64,000 nt of DNA from Brachybacterium avium (lineage in GTDB: Bacteria; Actinomycetota; Actinomycetes; Actinomycetales; Dermabacteraceae): positions 1,116,001 through 1,180,000 of the forward strand of contig NZ_CP022316.1 in NCBI RefSeq assembly GCF_002216795.1, given 5' to 3'. Under the pieces are notes generated by a model. That model saw only the letters and a list, made by a program, of their open reading frames with translations. It made no database searches and was not told the DNA's origin. Within the stretch, counting starts at the first letter, position 1; every line of letters starts with the position of its first letter. This document shows positions 24,225 through 32,970 of the stretch, one piece after another. The position numbers were made by a program, and so were the translations under genes.

Positions 24225-25375
24225 GCTCGCTCCTCCTCGTCCTCGAACTGGGCGATGTACTCGAGGTACTCCGCGCGCTCGGCGTCCACGATCGGGTGGG
24301 GCTCGGCGTAGGGATGGTCGAACATGCGCACCGGGTCGGGATCCTCCATGCCGTGGATGTGATGGTGCAGCTGCATCGCGAGGTCGTGGGCCTCCTCGTC
24401 GCAGCGGCTCACGTACTGCTGGTCGATCTCACCCTGTTGCTCGAGGTGGCTGCGCAGGCGGAGGATCGGATCCTTCGCCGCCCACTCCTCCTCCTCGGCG
24501 GCAGGACGGTAGCGGGACGCATCGTCGCTAGTGGTGTGTGCGGCCATCCGGTAGGTGAGGGCTTCGACGAACATCGGGCCGTTGCCGGAACGGGCCGAGT
24601 CCAGGGCGGTGCGGACCGCGCCGAGCACGGCGAGCACGTCGTTGCCGTCCACCCGCACCGAGGGGATGCCCCAGCCGCGGGAGCGCTGGGCGAGCGGGAC
24701 CCGGGACTGCACGGAGGTGGGCACCGAGATCGCCCACTGGTTGTTCTGGGTGTAGAAGACCACCGGCGCCTGGAAGGAGGCGGCGAAGGTGAAGGATTCC
24801 GCGACCTCGCCCTCGCTGGAGGCGCCGTCGCCGAACAGGGCCAGCACGGCGGTGTCGGTGGAAGGGTCCCCGGTGCCCACGACCCCGTCTCGCTGCAGGC
24901 CCATGGCATAGCCGACCGCATGCGGGGCCTGCGAGCCGAGCACGATCATGTAGGGGTGGGTGCGAAGCGCGTTCGGATCCCAGCCACCATGGCTGATGCC
25001 GCGGAACAGCTCCAGCAGGCGCCAGGGCTCGATCCCGCGCGCCCAGGCCACCCCGTGCTCGCGGTAGGTGGGCACAAGATAGTCCTGAGTCCTGGCCGCA
25101 TGCCCCGCACCGATCTGCGCGGCCTCCTGGCCGAGCGCGCTCGCCCACAGGCCCAGCTGGCCCTGGCGCTGCAGGCTGGTGGCCTCGAGGTCCGCGGCGC
25201 GGATCATCACCATGTCGCGGTAGTAGCCGCGCAGGCGCTCGGGCGTGGCCAGCCCGCTCTCCTCGAGCACTGCGTCCAGCTGCTCGTGGGGGGTGCGGGT
25301 GCCGTCGGCCGCGAGGAGCTGGACCATCGGCTCATCGGCCGCGACATCGGGGATCGTGGAACGGAAGACACTCAC
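24221..25375 (-). CDS. 2-oxoacid dehydrogenase E1 component, alpha subunit
   Basis: 384 residues. The thiamine diphosphate motif starts at FGDGASSEGEVAESF and ends with YTQNNQWAISVP. The phosphorylation-loop-like segment HTTSDDASRYR and the GHAARTQDYLVPTYREHG segment match PdhA/BkdA alpha subunits of Actinobacteria. It is the first gene of the E1alpha-E1beta-E2 operon. GTG 25375 lies six bases after TACGCT with a good TTGACC upstream, so the mRNA is probably leaderless. No E3 gene is in the window; the operon must share one encoded elsewhere. Confidence 0.93.
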   Translation of the reverse strand: MSVFRSTIPDVAADEPMVQLLAADGTRTPHEQLDAVLEESGLATPERLRGYYRDMVMIRAADLEATSLQRQGQLGLWASALGQEAAQIGAGHAARTQDYLVPTYREHGVAWARGIEPWRLLELFRGISHGGWDPNALRTHPYMIVLGSQAPHAVGYAMGLQRDGVVGTGDPSTDTAVLALFGDGASSEGEVAESFTFAASFQAPVVFYTQNNQWAISVPTSVQSRVPLAQRSRGWGIPSVRVDGNDVLAVLGAVRTALDSARSGNGPMFVEALTYRMAAHTTSDDASRYRPAAEEEEWAAKDPILRLRSHLEQQGEIDQQYVSRCDEEAHDLAMQLHHHIHGMEDPDPVRMFDHPYAEPHPIVDAERAEYLEYIAQFEDEEERA

Positions 25376-25381
25376 GACGGT

Positions 25382-25409
25382 AGCGTAACTTACGGGACCG
25401 TAGGGTCAA
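25382..25409 (-). promoter_or_regulatory. promoter with palindromic operator in the spacer, E1alpha operon
   Basis: On the minus strand TTGACC (25404-25409) and TACGCT (25382-25387) are 16 bases apart. The spacer contains TACGG-GA-CCGTA (25391-25402), an inverted repeat where a bound repressor would block RNA polymerase. The start codon follows six bases after the -10. The regulator is unknown. Confidence 0.6.
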
Positions 25410-25512
25410 GGTGTGTATGCATGGTGACACCGTAGACGCCCGCAGCCGCCGCGCCCAGCAGGTCGCGCAGATCGGCAGGGCGCGGCGGGTGCTCGCCACC
25501 GGCGCCGACGGG

Positions 25513-26373
25513 TCAGCGCCGCCTGCCCTCGAGTGCGGCCCGGGTGCGGGCGAGCGCCTCGGCGCCGGCATCGGGCAGCGTGGCGGAGATCGCGACCAGC
25601 AGGCAATCGGCGATCGTCAGCTGGGCGATGCGAGAGGAGGTCGCCCCGGCCCGGAAGGAGGGCTCGCGCGAGGCCGTCAGCAGTACGAACTCGCAGCTCC
25701 GGGCGAGCGGGCCGACCGGGGACCCGGTGATCGCGATCGTCCGGGCCCCTGAGCGTGCCGCGATCTCCACAGCGTCGAGCACATCGGTGGTGCGGCCGGA
25801 GTCCGAGATCGCCAGCAGGCAGTCCTGGTCACCGAGCGCGGTCACCGCGGGCAGGGCGTCGTGGGCACTGGTCAGGGCCTGCGCGGAGAATCCCAGCCGG
25901 GTCAGCTTGTACTGGAGATCCGTCGCCGCCAGGCCCGAGGCGCCCACGCCCACCAGGAGGATGCGGCGCGAGGAGCTCAGCGCCCGGGCGCTCTCCTCGA
26001 GCACGGCGAGGTCCAGCAGGCGCACGGTGTCGCGCACGGCGCGGGCGTCGGCCGCCGCGATCCGGGCGACGCTGGTCGCCAGCGGATCGGTGGGGTCGAT
26101 GTCGGTGGGGAAGGCGTGCTCGCCCTCGCGGGCGGTGGCCCGCACCGCCTCTTCGGCGAGCTCCGCGCGGAATTCGCGATAGCCGGTGAAACCCAGCTCC
26201 CGGGCGAAGTTGACCACCGAGGACTGCGCGCAGGCGGCGGCCGCGGCGAGCTGGTCGATGGTGAGACGACCAGCGCCGAGCGGGTCCGCGAGGATCACTT
26301 CGGCGATCCTGCGCTGCACGGGCTGGAGGTCCTCGCTGCGGCTGTGGAGGCGGGGCAGGACGGGCGTGGCCAT
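25513..26373 (-). CDS. RpiR/MurR-family regulator with SIS domain
   Basis: 286 residues. An N-terminal HTH of the RpiR type (LTIDQLAAAAACAQSSVVNFARELGFTGY region, about 38-66) is followed by a SIS sugar-phosphate-binding domain (ILLVGVGASGLAATDLQYKL, AISDSGRTTDVLDAVEIA). MurR-like members sense MurNAc-6-phosphate. ATG 26373 shares one base with the anmK stop (TGATG), making it the last gene of the six-gene muropeptide operon, which it probably controls. The effector is inferred from this context. Confidence 0.88.
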   Translation of the reverse strand: MATPVLPRLHSRSEDLQPVQRRIAEVILADPLGAGRLTIDQLAAAAACAQSSVVNFARELGFTGYREFRAELAEEAVRATAREGEHAFPTDIDPTDPLATSVARIAAADARAVRDTVRLLDLAVLEESARALSSSRRILLVGVGASGLAATDLQYKLTRLGFSAQALTSAHDALPAVTALGDQDCLLAISDSGRTTDVLDAVEIAARSGARTIAITGSPVGPLARSCEFVLLTASREPSFRAGATSSRIAQLTIADCLLVAISATLPDAGAEALARTRAALEGRRR

Positions 26374-27629
26374 CAGCGCGCCGGCCCGGGCTCGGCCACG
26401 ATCTCCAGGCGCCGGACGGCGCAGCTGTCGACCGACGTCGCGGGCAGCAGGCGCAGGGCGTGGGGCGGGGTCAGGGAGCCGAGCACCACGGGAGCGCGAG
26501 CACCGGTATGGGCGGTGCCGTCGGTGCGAACGAGCGTGCCCGGCAGACCGTGCGCGCCCAGGTATCCGAGCAGGGCGATCAGCAGAGCCTCCTTGCCGTC
26601 GGCGGGGATGCCGAGCTCATCGGCGTCCAGCAGCGGCACGGGAGCCAGCAGCGCGGCCAGCCGCTGGCGCAGCAGCGGGTTGCGGACTCCGCCGCCGGAG
26701 GCGACCACCCGGCTCGCCCCAGCGGAGCGATCGCGTCGGCGATGGTGACCGCGGTGAGTTCGGTGAGGGTGGCCAGCAGATCGGGCAGGGTGAGGGCGGC
26801 GAGCGCCTCCTGGCCCAGCAGGCGCTGCACGTACCGGGAGTCGAAGTGCTCCCGCCCGGTCGAACGGGGCAGCGGCAGCGCATAGAACGGATCGCTGAGC
26901 AGGGTCGCGAGGGCCTCGGGGGCGACAGTGCCGGTGCGGGCGAGTTCGGCATCGATATCGGCCGGCCGGCCCGTCGCGGCATGGATCGCGGCGTCGAGCA
27001 GGGCATTGCCCGGTCCGAGGTCGCCGGCGATGACCTCTCCCCCGGTGCCCGTCCCTGCCTCCGCTCCCGCAGCGCCGTCCTCGGCTCCGCCACCGACGAG
27101 GCTCAGGTTGGAGATCCCCCGATGTTCAGCACGGCGGTGCGCCGGTGCTCGTCGGCCCCCAACAGCAGCTGGTCCAGCAGGGGGCCAGCGGCGCTCCCTG
27201 ACCGCCGGCGGCGACGTCGGCGCTGCGCAGGTCGTGGAGCACAGGGGTGCCGGTGACCGCCGCGAGGCGGCTCGCATCCCCGATCTGCAGGGTGCTGAGC
27301 ACGTGGCCGTCCTGGACCTCGTGGAACAGGGTCTGGCCGTGGGTGGCGATCAGGTCGGCGCCGCCGTGCGCCGCGAGGACGCGGGAGGCCGCAGTTGCGA
27401 AGGCCTCACCCACCGCAGCGTGCAGACGGCTCCAGGCGGCGACGTCCGCGGGGGCCGGGGGCAGCACCGCGCGCAGGGCGTCCCGAATGGCGGGGGGCCA
27501 GGGCTCCTCGCCCACGTGGAGCAGGCGGGCCCACAGGGTGCTGGGGCATTCCGGGTCGCGGGTGAACTCCACCAGGGCGACATCGATCGCGTCCAGGCTG
27601 GTGCCGGACATCATCCCCAGCACCCTCAT
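26373..27629 (-). pseudogene. anmK: anhydro-N-acetylmuramic acid kinase, three frameshifts (probable base-calling errors)
   Basis: Starts at ATG 27629 (MRVLGMMSGTSLDAIDVAL, the diagnostic N-terminal ATP loop). One base is missing in each of three runs: 27180-27184, 27116-27120 and 26717-26720. Adding them gives a continuous 419-residue AnmK with IATHGQTLFHE, TAVLNIGGISNLS, ADLGPGNALLDA-like (GDLGPGNALLDA) and VVASGGGVRNPLL. The enzyme opens the 1,6-anhydro ring while phosphorylating, giving MurNAc-6-phosphate for MurQ. Its start overlaps the nagZ stop by four bases. All three breaks lie in 4-5 base G/C runs, so an intact gene is likely. Confidence 0.9.
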
Positions 27630-29087
27630 CGAGGCTCCCCCGCCAGCAGGAGATCCACGGCCGCGCGCATCATGGTGCGGCCTGCGCCATGGGCGAGCAC
27701 CAGGCGGCGATGATCGGGCGCGGCGCCGGGCACGCCGGTGTGGACCACGATCGTGTCGGGCCTGCGCCCGAGCAGCTCCGCGAGGCGCTGCCCCTCCTCC
27801 GGGTCGGTGCGGGGCAGGCGGGTGAGGGCGAGCAGCTGGGGTGCCGCATCGACCTGGTCGGGGTACTCGGGCTCCACGGCCTGCACGCCGCGCTCGCGCA
27901 GGGCGTGGACCAGCTGCTGGGCACGGGCTCCGGAGGCGTGCTGGGCCCGTACACGCAGGTCGACGACGCCGGCGGGGCCGGGCTCGAGCCGCGCGTGGCG
28001 GGCACGGACCGCCCGCGCAGCGGCCGTCGCACCGAGCTGCTCGGCGCGGTCCAGGGCGTCCTCGAGCGCGGGGCGGGGACGAAGCGGCGTCGGGTGCGCA
28101 GGGAGCGGAGGCGGTCGCGGGTGCGGGCGGCGCGATCTCGCAGCCGCTGGCGCGGGATCCGGCCGGAGTCGACGGCGTCGAGCAGCGCGTCGTGGACCTC
28201 GCGGAGCATCTGCTGGTCGTCCCGGCGCAGCGAGGTGCCCAGGCACAGCAGGTCGGCGCCGGCCTCGATCGCCCGGACCGCGGATTCGCCGTAGCCGGGG
28301 TCGGCGGTGACCGCGGCCATATCCAGCGCGTCGGTGATCACCAGGCCCTGGTAGGTGCCGCCGACGGCCCGGTCCAGCAGCGGTCGCGACCAGGTGGAGA
28401 TCGAGGCGGGCCCCTCTCCCTGGGCGGGGACCAGCACGTGCGCGGTCATGACGCTGTCCAACCACGGGGCGATCCGCCAAGGCGCCAGATGCTCCCGCGC
28501 GAACTCCCTCTCGCCCAGGTCGATCAGCGGCAGGGCGGTGTGGGAGTCGGTGGCGGTCGCGCCGTGGCCGGGGAAGTGCTTGGCACAGGTGCCGAGCCCT
28601 GCCTCCATCAGCCCGGTGGCGAAGGCCTTGGCATGATTGGCGACCCGGTCGGGGTCGTCGCCGAAGGCCCGGGTGCCGATCACCGGGTTCGCCGGGTCGG
28701 TGCAGACGTCGAGCACCGGGGCGAGATCGAGGTCCAGGTCGCAGGCGGCGAGCAGATCGCCGAGAGCCTTGCCGACATCGCGGGTCAGCTCGATGTCGTC
28801 GGCCGCTCCGAGCGCCCAGGCGGTGGGCAGGGAGGAGCCCGTCGCCGCCTGCAGCCGGGTGACGTCCCCGCCCTCCTCATCGATGGCGACCACACAGTGC
28901 TCGGCACGGGCGTGGATCTCGCGGGCCAGTCCCGCGGCGGTCTGCGGGTCGGGGGTGTTGTGGCCGAAGAGGACCACCGAGGCCAGGCCGGCCTCGAGCG
29001 CGCCGGCCATCCAGCCCGGCAGCTCGGTGCCGGTGAAGGGGGCCATCAGCACCCGAGCGCATCGGGGTCCCAGGAGGTTTCTGTCAT
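27626..29087 (-). pseudogene. nagZ: beta-N-acetylhexosaminidase NagZ (GH3), two frameshifts (probable base-calling errors)
   Basis: Starts at ATG 29087 (MTETSWDPDALG). A base is missing at 29052-29054 and another in 28070-28078; with both restored it has 487 residues. The GH3 core shows AIDEEGGDVTRL, CAKHFPGHGATATDSHTALP (catalytic loop) and the nucleophile Asp in LVITDALDMAAV. The remaining about 130 residues form a C-terminal domain. No signal peptide is visible, so it should act in the cytosol on imported GlcNAc-(anhydro)MurNAc, releasing GlcNAc. It sits between the permease (3-base gap) and anmK (4-base overlap). Confidence 0.88.
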
Positions 29088-29090
29088 GCC

Positions 29091-29918
29091 TCAGCCTTTC
29101 ACGGCACCGGCGGTCATGCCCTCGGCGAGGTGGCGCTGGACCAGCACGAAGAAGATCACCACCGGCAGGGTGATGATGGTCGAAGCCGCCATCACCGATC
29201 CCCAGTCCGCGGTGTTCTGGGTGAAGAAGGTCCGCAGGCCCACGCCGACGGTGTACTTCGAGCTGTCCTGCATGAAGGTCAGCGCGAAGATGAACTCGTT
29301 CCACGCCGTGATGAAGGAGAACACCGAGGTCGCGACCAGGCCCGGGGCCACCAGCGGCAGCAGGATCGAGCGGAACATGCGGAACCAGGTCGCGCCATCG
29401 ATATATGCGGCCTCCTCGAGCTCGCGCGGGACCGCAGCGACGAATCCGCGCAGGTTCCAGATCGCGAAGGCCAGCGAGAAGCCCAGGTAGACGATGATCA
29501 GACCCAGCAGGGAGTTGAGCATGTGGAGGTTCCTCGCCTGCAGGAACAGCGGGATGACGAGCGCCTCGAGCGGGACCATCTGCACCATCAGCACCATGAT
29601 CAGCACCTGGGTGCGCAGCCGGAAGCGGAAGCGCGCCACCGCCACCGCCGACAGCAGAGCCACGATCGCCGAGAGCAGCACGGTGCCCACCGCGACGATC
29701 ACCGAGACCCGGACGTAGCGCAGGAAGCCGGCATCGACCAGCACGTACCGGAAGTGTTCGAGGGTGAACCCGCTGGGCAGCAGGCTCGCGCCGCGCGAGA
29801 GCGGGCTGGTGTCGACCGCGGTGGAGATCATCCAGTAGAAGGGGAACAGGCTCAGCGACATCAGCACGACCACGCCGAGCGCCTTGGCCGCCGTGGAGGC
29901 GGGGGTCCGACGGTTCAC
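29091..29918 (-). CDS. ABC sugar transporter permease (MalG-like)
   Basis: 275 residues, six helices. The cytoplasmic EAA loop is EEAAYIDGATWFRMFRSILL, and the terminal part VVIFFVLVQRHLAEGMTAGAVKG is typical of carbohydrate ABC permeases of the MalG type. GTG 29918 overlaps the upstream permease stop (GTGA). Together with the permease and lipoprotein upstream it forms an importer. No ATPase gene is in the operon, so a shared MsiK-like ATPase elsewhere is presumed. Confidence 0.93.
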   Translation of the reverse strand: MNRRTPASTAAKALGVVVLMSLSLFPFYWMISTAVDTSPLSRGASLLPSGFTLEHFRYVLVDAGFLRYVRVSVIVAVGTVLLSAIVALLSAVAVARFRFRLRTQVLIMVLMVQMVPLEALVIPLFLQARNLHMLNSLLGLIIVYLGFSLAFAIWNLRGFVAAVPRELEEAAYIDGATWFRMFRSILLPLVAPGLVATSVFSFITAWNEFIFALTFMQDSSKYTVGVGLRTFFTQNTADWGSVMAASTIITLPVVIFFVLVQRHLAEGMTAGAVKG

Positions 29919-30889
29919 AGCTCCTCCTCCTTCATCAGCGTGCGGATGTAGATCACGGAGATCACCAGCAGCAGCGCCGTCAGCAGCACGGCGATGGTCG
30001 AGCCCATGCCGTACTCTCCCTGGGCGAAGGACTGGGTGTAGGACCACACCCCGAGGTTCATCACGGAGCGGGTGGTGCCGTCACCGCCGGGCATCAGGTA
30101 GATCTGCACGAACACCTTGAAGTCCCAGATCGTCGAGAGGATCACGCACACAGCGATGATCGGCCGCAGGGTGGGGACGGTGACGTTCCAGAAGCGCCCC
30201 CAGGCGGTGGCGCCGTCCATCGCGGCCGCTTCGTAGTGCTCCCTGGGCACGGTCATCAGCCCGGCCAGCATGGTCACCGCGATGAACGGGAAGCCGTGGT
30301 AGACGACGTTGAGGGTGGCGATGCCGTAGAAGGTCCACCGGTTGGTGAACCAGTTGTAGCTGCCGGCCTCCATCAGCCCGAGCCCGTCGAGCGTGGAGAT
30401 CACCAGCCCGGACTGCGCATCGAAGAGCCAGACGAAGATGTAGGTGCCGGTCAGCGCCGGCACCGCCCAGGCGACCATGATCGCGGTGGTGGAGAGCGAG
30501 CGCCACAGGGTGCCCAGGGAGTTCAGGAACAGCGCGACCACGGTGCCGACGATCATCGTCAGCACCACGCAGACGAGCGCGAAGCCGACCGTGTTGGGCA
30601 GGACGGTCTTCCACAGGAACGGGTCGGTGAGGACCTGGACGTAGTTGTCCAGACCCACGTAGTCCGTGTCGCCGCGCAGCAGGTTGCGCAGCTCGTAGTC
30701 CTGCAGCGAGAGGTTCAGGACGCGGAGCATGGGCCACAGCAGCAGCACCCCGAGCACGATCAGCCCGGGAGCGAGCAGGAGCCAGGGCGCTGCGCCGCGG
30801 CGCAGGCGGCGCCCCAGCGGGACGGTGCGGGGGATGAACCCGTCCGCACCGTCCCGTCGGCGCTCATCGACGGTCGAGGGCGAGCTCAT
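29915..30889 (-). CDS. ABC sugar transporter permease (MalF-like)
   Basis: 324 residues with six helices and the EAA loop EHYEAAAMDGATAWGRFWNV. The opening PWLLLAPGLIVLGVLLLWPMLRVLNLSLQDY is the standard start of carbohydrate permeases of the MalF type. ATG 30889 overlaps the lipoprotein gene stop by four bases. The presumed cargo is a peptidoglycan-derived sugar because nagZ and anmK follow in the same transcript. Confidence 0.93.
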   Translation of the reverse strand: MSSPSTVDERRRDGADGFIPRTVPLGRRLRRGAAPWLLLAPGLIVLGVLLLWPMLRVLNLSLQDYELRNLLRGDTDYVGLDNYVQVLTDPFLWKTVLPNTVGFALVCVVLTMIVGTVVALFLNSLGTLWRSLSTTAIMVAWAVPALTGTYIFVWLFDAQSGLVISTLDGLGLMEAGSYNWFTNRWTFYGIATLNVVYHGFPFIAVTMLAGLMTVPREHYEAAAMDGATAWGRFWNVTVPTLRPIIAVCVILSTIWDFKVFVQIYLMPGGDGTTRSVMNLGVWSYTQSFAQGEYGMGSTIAVLLTALLLVISVIYIRTLMKEEEL

Positions 30890-32187
30890 CCGGAGAAGAA
30901 GCCGTCCATCTCGGCCGCGGCGGTGTCGGCCGCATCCTGCACGGAGGTGCCTTCGAGGATCGTTCCCACCAGGGTGGTCATGGTCTTGGCACCCTCGATC
31001 TTGCCCCAGGCCGGGGTGACGGGCACAGACTTGCCGCCGTCGATCATCTGGGTCGCGAAGACCTTGGTGAGTTCGTCGCCGCCGGCGACGACCTCGTCCA
31101 CCGCGTCGACAGTGCCGGGGAAGTAGTTGGTCTCCTCGGCCCAGCGCGTCGCGAAATCGCCGGTGGTGACGAGTTTGATCAGCTCGAAGGCGAGTTCGGG
31201 CTCCTGGGTCTCGGTGAAGCGGCACATCAGGGAGCCGCCGAGGAAGGACGGGGCGACGGGGCTGTCCTTCGCGGGGATGGTGAAGGCCACCAGCTTCTCG
31301 GCGAGCTCGGGGTTGTCCTCGCGGATGGTCGCGGGGACCCAGGAGCCGGTGATGAACATCGGCACCTTCTCCTGGAGGAACTCGGCCAGCGCCTCGGTCT
31401 CCACCCAGGTGCTGGCCGCGGCGGTCGAGGAGTTGTGCTTCAGGGCGAGGTCCGTGTACCAGGTCAGACCCTCGACGGCTTCGGGGGCGTTGATGGTGGC
31501 GGTCCAAGCTCCGTCGGCGTTCTCGGCGATCTCCCCGCCCGCTCCCCAGATGAACGGAGTGGCGGAGAAGATGCTCGCCCCGGGGACGGGGAAGGAGATC
31601 CAGTCCGAGTCGTGCTCCTCGAGCGTGGTGATCATCGTCAGCAGATCGTCCCAGTTCTGGGGCTGGGAGTTCACCCCCGCCTCCTCGAGCATGTCGCGGT
31701 TGCCGAGGATCGAGCGCACCCCGGCGTACCAGGGCATCCCGTACATCTCACCATCGAGGGTGCCCGCCTCGACCAGGCCTTCGATCATGCCGTCGGAGAG
31801 CCCGGCCGCCTCGATGTCCTCGGTGAGCACGTCCAGGCCGCCGGCGTCGGCGAACTCGGGCACCCAGGTGGTGCCGACCTCGGCGACGTCGGGGCCGGTG
31901 CCCCCGGCCATGGCGGTCACGAACTTGTCGTGCGCCCCCTCCCAGGGCTGCACCTGCACATCGAGCGTCGCCCCGGTGGCGTCGGAGAAAGCGGTCTTGA
32001 GCTCCTCGATATAGGTGTCCGCGCTGGCGTTGGTGCCCTCCATCAGCCACATGGTGAGGGTCTTGCCCTCGCCGTCCACCGCTCCCCCGGAGCCTCCGGA
32101 GCTCCCGGAGTCACCGCCGCAGGCGGCCAGGGCGAGGGCGGCGGAACCGGCGGCACCGGCGGACAGGACGTGTCGTCGAGTGATCAT
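30886..32187 (-). CDS. ABC sugar-binding lipoprotein
   Basis: 433 residues of the family-1 extracellular solute-binding type. A signal sequence with MITRRHVLSAGAAGSAALA ends in lipobox LAACGG (Cys about 24), followed by a Gly/Ser linker. The mature part shows LTMWLMEGTN, VQVQPWEGAHDKFVTAMAGG, PDVAEVGTTWVPEF and FITGSWVPA, as in sugar-binding proteins. It is anchored outside the membrane and delivers substrate to the two permeases. ATG 32187 follows AAGGAG by eight bases. It is the first and probably most expressed gene of the operon ending with the RpiR regulator. Confidence 0.93.
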   Translation of the reverse strand: MITRRHVLSAGAAGSAALALAACGGDSGSSGGSGGAVDGEGKTLTMWLMEGTNASADTYIEELKTAFSDATGATLDVQVQPWEGAHDKFVTAMAGGTGPDVAEVGTTWVPEFADAGGLDVLTEDIEAAGLSDGMIEGLVEAGTLDGEMYGMPWYAGVRSILGNRDMLEEAGVNSQPQNWDDLLTMITTLEEHDSDWISFPVPGASIFSATPFIWGAGGEIAENADGAWTATINAPEAVEGLTWYTDLALKHNSSTAAASTWVETEALAEFLQEKVPMFITGSWVPATIREDNPELAEKLVAFTIPAKDSPVAPSFLGGSLMCRFTETQEPELAFELIKLVTTGDFATRWAEETNYFPGTVDAVDEVVAGGDELTKVFATQMIDGGKSVPVTPAWGKIEGAKTMTTLVGTILEGTSVQDAADTAAAEMDGFFSG

Positions 32188-32247
32188 GGGTGACTCCTTC
32201 GTCGGTCTCGCAGCGGCGCGCAGACCCTCGAGCCCCACTGCTGAGAA

Positions 32248-32280
32248 AAGTTCACTGCATTGCCAGACGGGAGTGAAGTT
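32248..32280 (-). promoter_or_regulatory. candidate operator before the muropeptide operon
   Basis: AAGTTCACT (32248-32256) and AGTGAAGTT (32272-32280) form an inverted repeat with one mismatch and a 15-base spacer, 60-95 bases upstream of the lipoprotein start. It could be the site of the RpiR-type regulator encoded at the end of the operon. No experiment-like evidence is in the sequence. Confidence 0.4.
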
Positions 32281-32457
32281 ACCACCTCTGTGGCGCCGTG
32301 CCATCCGGAGAGGCGCCTTGGCGGAGTTCTTATGAAACCCCCTTGCTGAATTGTGCGCCCCGGGCGCTGCGGACGCAAGGGGCCTGACTGCCGCCCACGA
32401 CTCCGCCCCTCGAGACCCCCGACTCCGGTGGTTCCTGCTGCTCGGTACGATGGGGGC

Positions 32458-32820
32458 ATGGCACACATCCTGTTCGTCGATGACGATGCCGACCTCGTCG
32501 AGCTGGTCTCGCTGCGGCTCCGCTCGTGCGGGCACGAGGTCACTGCGGTGGGCTCGGTCGACGCCGCGCGCAACGCCCTCGCCGCGCACAGCGACGTCGA
32601 CCTGGTCGTGGTGGACCGCACGATGCCGGGCAGGTCCGGTGCGGATCTCCTCCGCGGCCTGCGCGCCGAGGGCTCCACGCCGCAGGTCCTGATGCTCACC
32701 GCACGCGACCGGGAGCACGGTCCCGAGGACGGCCGCACCCCCGGGGCGGAGGACTGCATGACCGAGCCCTTCACCCCCGACGAGCTCGCCACCCGGATCA
32801 TCTCCCTGCTCGCGTGCTGA
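32458..32820 (+). CDS. stand-alone response-regulator receiver domain, atypical
   Basis: 120 residues, a single CheY-like domain with no output domain. The acidic pocket is FVDDDADLVELV (Asp8-10), the phospho-acceptor is Asp in LVVVDRTMPG (about residue 55), and the switch Thr is in VLMLTARD. The invariant Lys of the KP motif is replaced: the segment reads MTEPFTPDEL instead of xTKPF. Phospho-signalling may therefore be altered. TACGAT ends six bases before ATG 32458 (leaderless). No histidine kinase is nearby. Confidence 0.85.
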   Translation: MAHILFVDDDADLVELVSLRLRSCGHEVTAVGSVDAARNALAAHSDVDLVVVDRTMPGRSGADLLRGLRAEGSTPQVLMLTARDREHGPEDGRTPGAEDCMTEPFTPDELATRIISLLAC

Positions 32821-32905
32821 TGATCGGAACGTCGTGCGGCTCCAGCACCGCTGCGCGCCTCCGCCCCTGGTCGGTGACGTCTCCCGACCCATGGCGAATC
32901 CCGAG

Positions 32906-32917
32906 CGACCATGGTCG
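32906..32917. promoter_or_regulatory. palindrome CGACCATGGTCG before the CPBP gene
   Basis: A perfect 12-base palindrome 53 bases upstream of the protease gene, with GAATC/GATTC half-sites outside it (32895-32922). Its core GACCATGGTC recurs in the larger palindrome at 44271-44292. Confidence 0.35.
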
Positions 32918-32970
32918 AGATTCCGGGAGATCGCGTTGACCCGGGGCATCGGGAGGCCGACGGTGAGTGC

